Below the pieces are notes generated by a model. It was not told the DNA's origin. It saw only the letters and a list, made by a program, of their open reading frames with translations, and searched no databases. From assembly GCA_022790905.1 (NCBI GenBank), contig JAAVYC010000074.1:1-8698 (forward strand): a stretch of DNA of 8,698 nucleotides, given 5' to 3'. Within the stretch, counting starts at the first letter, position 1, and each line of letters opens with the position of its first letter. Origin of the DNA: Lachnospiraceae bacterium (lineage in GTDB: Bacteria; Bacillota; Clostridia; Lachnospirales; Lachnospiraceae). The translations under genes and the position numbers were made by a program. Shown here piece after piece: positions 6,558 through 8,698 of the stretch.

Positions 6558-7433
6558 ATGAAAAGAATTTTGGTGACGGGCTGTAACGGTCAGTTGGGAC
6601 GTGCAGTAAATAGAGAATATACAAAAGAAACAGTGGAGATGATTAATACAGATATTGTAGAGGGCGAAGGAATCTTTGCTCTGGATATCACAAAAATTGA
6701 GGATGTAATTAAGTTTGTTACAGAGAAAAAACCAGATGTAATTATCAATTGTGCTGCTCATACGAATGTGGATAAATGCGAATTGGAATGGGATTTAGCT
6801 TATCGGATCAACGCGATCGGAGCGAGAAATTTGAGTATCGCGGCAAATAAGATTGGGGCAAAAATGATTCAGGTATCTACCGATTACGTTTTTCCAGGGG
6901 ATGGGACGGAGCCGATTACAGAGTTTGATCTGCCATTGCCAAAGAGTGCCTATGGAAAGACAAAATATGAGGGAGAAAATTTTGTAAAGGAATTTGTAAA
7001 AGAACATTTTATTATCCGTACAGCTTGGCTTTACGGAGATGGACATAATTTTGTCAAGACAATGTTAAAACTTTCTGAGAATCACGACACATTGAACGTT
7101 GTAAAAGATCAGATTGGTTCCCCAACGTCAGCTAAGGAGTTGGCAAGATTGATTCATTATCTAGAGCCAACAGAGAACTATGGCACGTTTCACGGCACCT
7201 GTGAGGGTGTCTGCAGTTGGGCCGAGTTTGCAGATGCGATTTTTGAGCGTGCCGGAAAACAGGTGACCGTTCATCATGTGACAACAGAGGAATATAGGCG
7301 ATTGAATCCAAATTCTGCCGACAGGCCAGCCTATTCTGTCTTAGACAAATATATGTTACGTTTGACTACAGATTTTAGAATGGCGGACTGGCAGGACGCT
7401 TTAGATGAATACATGAGAGAATTAGAACAATAG
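6558..7433 (+). CDS. rfbD: dTDP-4-dehydrorhamnose reductase RfbD/RmlD
   Basis: Catalyses the last step of dTDP-L-rhamnose synthesis, the NAD(P)H-dependent reduction of dTDP-4-dehydro-L-rhamnose, in the cytoplasm. The 291-residue protein is of normal RmlD length. It shows the Rossmann nucleotide site TGCNGQLG (7-14), INCAAHTNVDKCE (63-75), STDYVF (107-112), the catalytic YxxxK as YGKTK (Tyr132, Lys136), RTAWLYG (154-160), DQIGSPT (184-190) and the C-terminal substrate segment RPAYSVLD (256-263). All are hallmarks of RmlD within the extended SDR superfamily. CAGGAGG at 6547-6553, overlapping the end of the preceding gene's region, gives a strong ribosome site 4 nt before ATG 6558. The other pathway genes (rfbA, rfbB, rfbC) are not in this window and may lie downstream or elsewhere. 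It lies between two glycosyltransferase genes, which places it in a rhamnose-containing polysaccharide locus. Confidence 0.95.
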   Translation: MKRILVTGCNGQLGRAVNREYTKETVEMINTDIVEGEGIFALDITKIEDVIKFVTEKKPDVIINCAAHTNVDKCELEWDLAYRINAIGARNLSIAANKIGAKMIQVSTDYVFPGDGTEPITEFDLPLPKSAYGKTKYEGENFVKEFVKEHFIIRTAWLYGDGHNFVKTMLKLSENHDTLNVVKDQIGSPTSAKELARLIHYLEPTENYGTFHGTCEGVCSWAEFADAIFERAGKQVTVHHVTTEEYRRLNPNSADRPAYSVLDKYMLRLTTDFRMADWQDALDEYMRELEQ

Positions 7434-7441
7434 GAGATACG

Positions 7442-8266
7442 ATGGAGCCTTTAGTGAGTGTATGTATTCCGGCATATAACAATGCCGATTACATTAAAGA
7501 AACAGTTGAATCTGTGTTGAGACAGACGTACCAGAATCTGGAACTGATTGTTGTGGATGACAATTCCACGGATCATACAGTAGAGATTTTAGAATCTATT
7601 CAGGATGAACGATTAAAGATTTATCATAATGAGAAGAATCTGGGAATGGTCGGGAACTGGAATCGCTGTCTGGAACTAGCGACTGGAGACTATGTGAAAT
7701 TAATCTGTGCGGATGATATGATTGCGAGTGCTGCCATCGAAAAGGAAGCAAATGCAATGAAAAAACATCCGTCTGTGAATCTGGTGGAAAGCGATACACG
7801 TCTGGTGGATATCCATGGAAGAAGGACCGGACAATTTCGCAGGTATCCCAAATCTGGTATTGTAGATGGAAAAAAGCTTGCAAAAATATCTCTGATGATC
7901 CAGGATTTTTATGGTGCACCTGTCAATAATCTGATTCGCCGCAGTGCTTTAAAGAGGACAGGAGGATTTGATCCGGCCTTTACCTATATTCTGGATTTTG
8001 ATATGTGGCTGCGTCTTTCCTGTGCGGGAGATGTCTATATCATCCATGAACAGCTGAATAGTTTTCGGATTCGGAACGATTCTAACACAGGAGTCTTAAT
8101 CGGGGAGAAGAGGGATATCTATAACGGAGAACATCGAAAATTATTGGAAAAACACGCCAAAGCAGGAGTTGTCAAAATAACTGCTTTTGAGATAAGACTG
8201 AGCATGATGATACGAAAATTGCGGAATATTGCGATAGGAGTTTACCTAAAAATTTTCGCAAAATAG
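7442..8266 (+). CDS. GT2 family glycosyltransferase
   Basis: A 274-residue family 2 glycosyltransferase with the GT-A nucleotide-sugar domain at the N-terminus: VSVCIPAYNNADYI (5-18), VVDDNSTD (37-44), NLGMVGNWN (66-74) and the acidic metal-site region CADDM (89-93). DFDMWLRL (185-192) follows in the acceptor half, with SFRIRNDSNTG (207-217) after it. I see no transmembrane helix; the basic, partly hydrophobic C-terminus (about 255-274) may touch the membrane. It resembles enzymes that add sugars to capsule, wall polysaccharide or O-antigen-like chains; donor and acceptor are not predictable. The ribosome site TAGGAGA (7431-7437) overlaps the stop codon of rfbD and leaves 4 nt to ATG 7442, so the two genes are probably translated as a coupled pair. 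The next gene starts 8 nt after its stop with the same arrangement. Confidence 0.92.
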   Translation: MEPLVSVCIPAYNNADYIKETVESVLRQTYQNLELIVVDDNSTDHTVEILESIQDERLKIYHNEKNLGMVGNWNRCLELATGDYVKLICADDMIASAAIEKEANAMKKHPSVNLVESDTRLVDIHGRRTGQFRRYPKSGIVDGKKLAKISLMIQDFYGAPVNNLIRRSALKRTGGFDPAFTYILDFDMWLRLSCAGDVYIIHEQLNSFRIRNDSNTGVLIGEKRDIYNGEHRKLLEKHAKAGVVKITAFEIRLSMMIRKLRNIAIGVYLKIFAK

Positions 8267-8274
8267 GAGAACAA

Positions 8275-8698
8275 ATGAGCAAGAAATTGGTGATCATTCC
8301 CGCTTATAATGAAGAGGGAAATATCATAAAAACCGTGACAGATGTGCAAAAATATGCACCGAGTTTTGATTATATCGTGGTCAATGACTGTTCTACGGAT
8401 CAGACATTGGAGATTTGCAAAGGGCAGGAATATCAGGTACTAAATCTTCCGTGCAATATGGGAATTGGAGGGGGAGTACAGACAGGATATCTCTATGCGG
8501 CAAGGAATGGGTATGATTATGCCGTGCAGTTTGACGGCGATGGACAACACAATGCAAAATATCTAGAAGAGATGGCAAAAAAAATGGAGACAGAGAAACT
8601 GGATATGCTGATCGGTTCAAGGTATATCCAAAAAGAAGGGTTTCAGCAAAACCTCTTCCGCTATCTGCCTTTGAAGAACATGATTCTACGCCTCTTCC
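8275..8698 (+). CDS. DPM1-like GT2 polyprenyl-phosphate glycosyltransferase (5' part, cut by window end)
   Basis: Starts at ATG 8275 with TAGGAGA (8264-8270), overlapping the previous stop codon, 4 nt upstream. It stays open to the window edge, giving 141 residues. The sequence has the hallmarks of the DPM1/DPG-synthase-like branch of GT2: VIIPAYNEEGNI (6-17), VVNDCSTD (35-42), the glycine-rich NMGIGGGVQTGY (61-72), QFDGDGQH (85-92) with the metal-binding DGDG, and IGSRY (113-117). Such enzymes usually transfer a sugar from a nucleotide donor to polyprenyl phosphate at the membrane, or act in polysaccharide assembly. In many Firmicutes a small DUF2304 membrane protein follows, but that region is outside the window. 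The residues after GSRY (from about 122) match my memory of the family less closely, so an unusual C-terminal half or a break just beyond the edge is possible. Confidence 0.88.
   Translation, partial: MSKKLVIIPAYNEEGNIIKTVTDVQKYAPSFDYIVVNDCSTDQTLEICKGQEYQVLNLPCNMGIGGGVQTGYLYAARNGYDYAVQFDGDGQHNAKYLEEMAKKMETEKLDMLIGSRYIQKEGFQQNLFRYLPLKNMILRLF

Overview
The window looks like chromosomal DNA of a low-to-moderate GC Firmicute, most likely a Clostridia/Lachnospiraceae-type gut anaerobe. This rests on AT-rich codon use, strong AGGAGG-like ribosome sites, the Firmicute cdaA-cdaR-glmM gene order, and an HPr that keeps both His15 and the Ser46 regulatory site. The genus assignment is inference. All supported genes lie on the + strand.

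Layout. Positions 1-51 are probably the last codons of an upstream gene, followed by a long hairpin and T-tract (61-125) that reads as its intrinsic terminator. A good sigma-A promoter with an extended -10 (187-215) then starts a new, tightly packed transcription unit. It runs to the window edge with no visible terminator. The first two genes (261-680 and 699-1709) encode membrane proteins I cannot assign to a characterised function. They are followed by cdaA (diadenylate cyclase), cdaR (YbbR-domain regulator, overlapping cdaA by 32 nt), glmM (phosphoglucosamine mutase; start best placed at 3988) and an HPr gene.

Five bases after the HPr gene begins a rhamnose-polysaccharide-type segment. It holds an RgpB-like GT2 rhamnosyltransferase, rfbD/rmlD (dTDP-4-dehydrorhamnose reductase), a second GT2 glycosyltransferase, and the 5' part of a DPM1-like GT2 enzyme cut by the window end.

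How they fit together. CdaA makes c-di-AMP, CdaR and GlmM are its known modulators, and GlmM makes glucosamine-1-phosphate for UDP-GlcNAc and peptidoglycan. The downstream genes make and transfer dTDP-L-rhamnose and other sugars for a cell-wall or surface polysaccharide. The shared theme is envelope synthesis, with a sugar-phosphotransfer sensor (HPr) at the junction. I found no CRISPR array, mobile element, rRNA, tRNA or recognisable riboswitch, and no convincingly new system. The best candidates for something under-described are the two membrane proteins upstream of cdaA and the continuous wiring of the c-di-AMP operon into a rhamnan-type locus.
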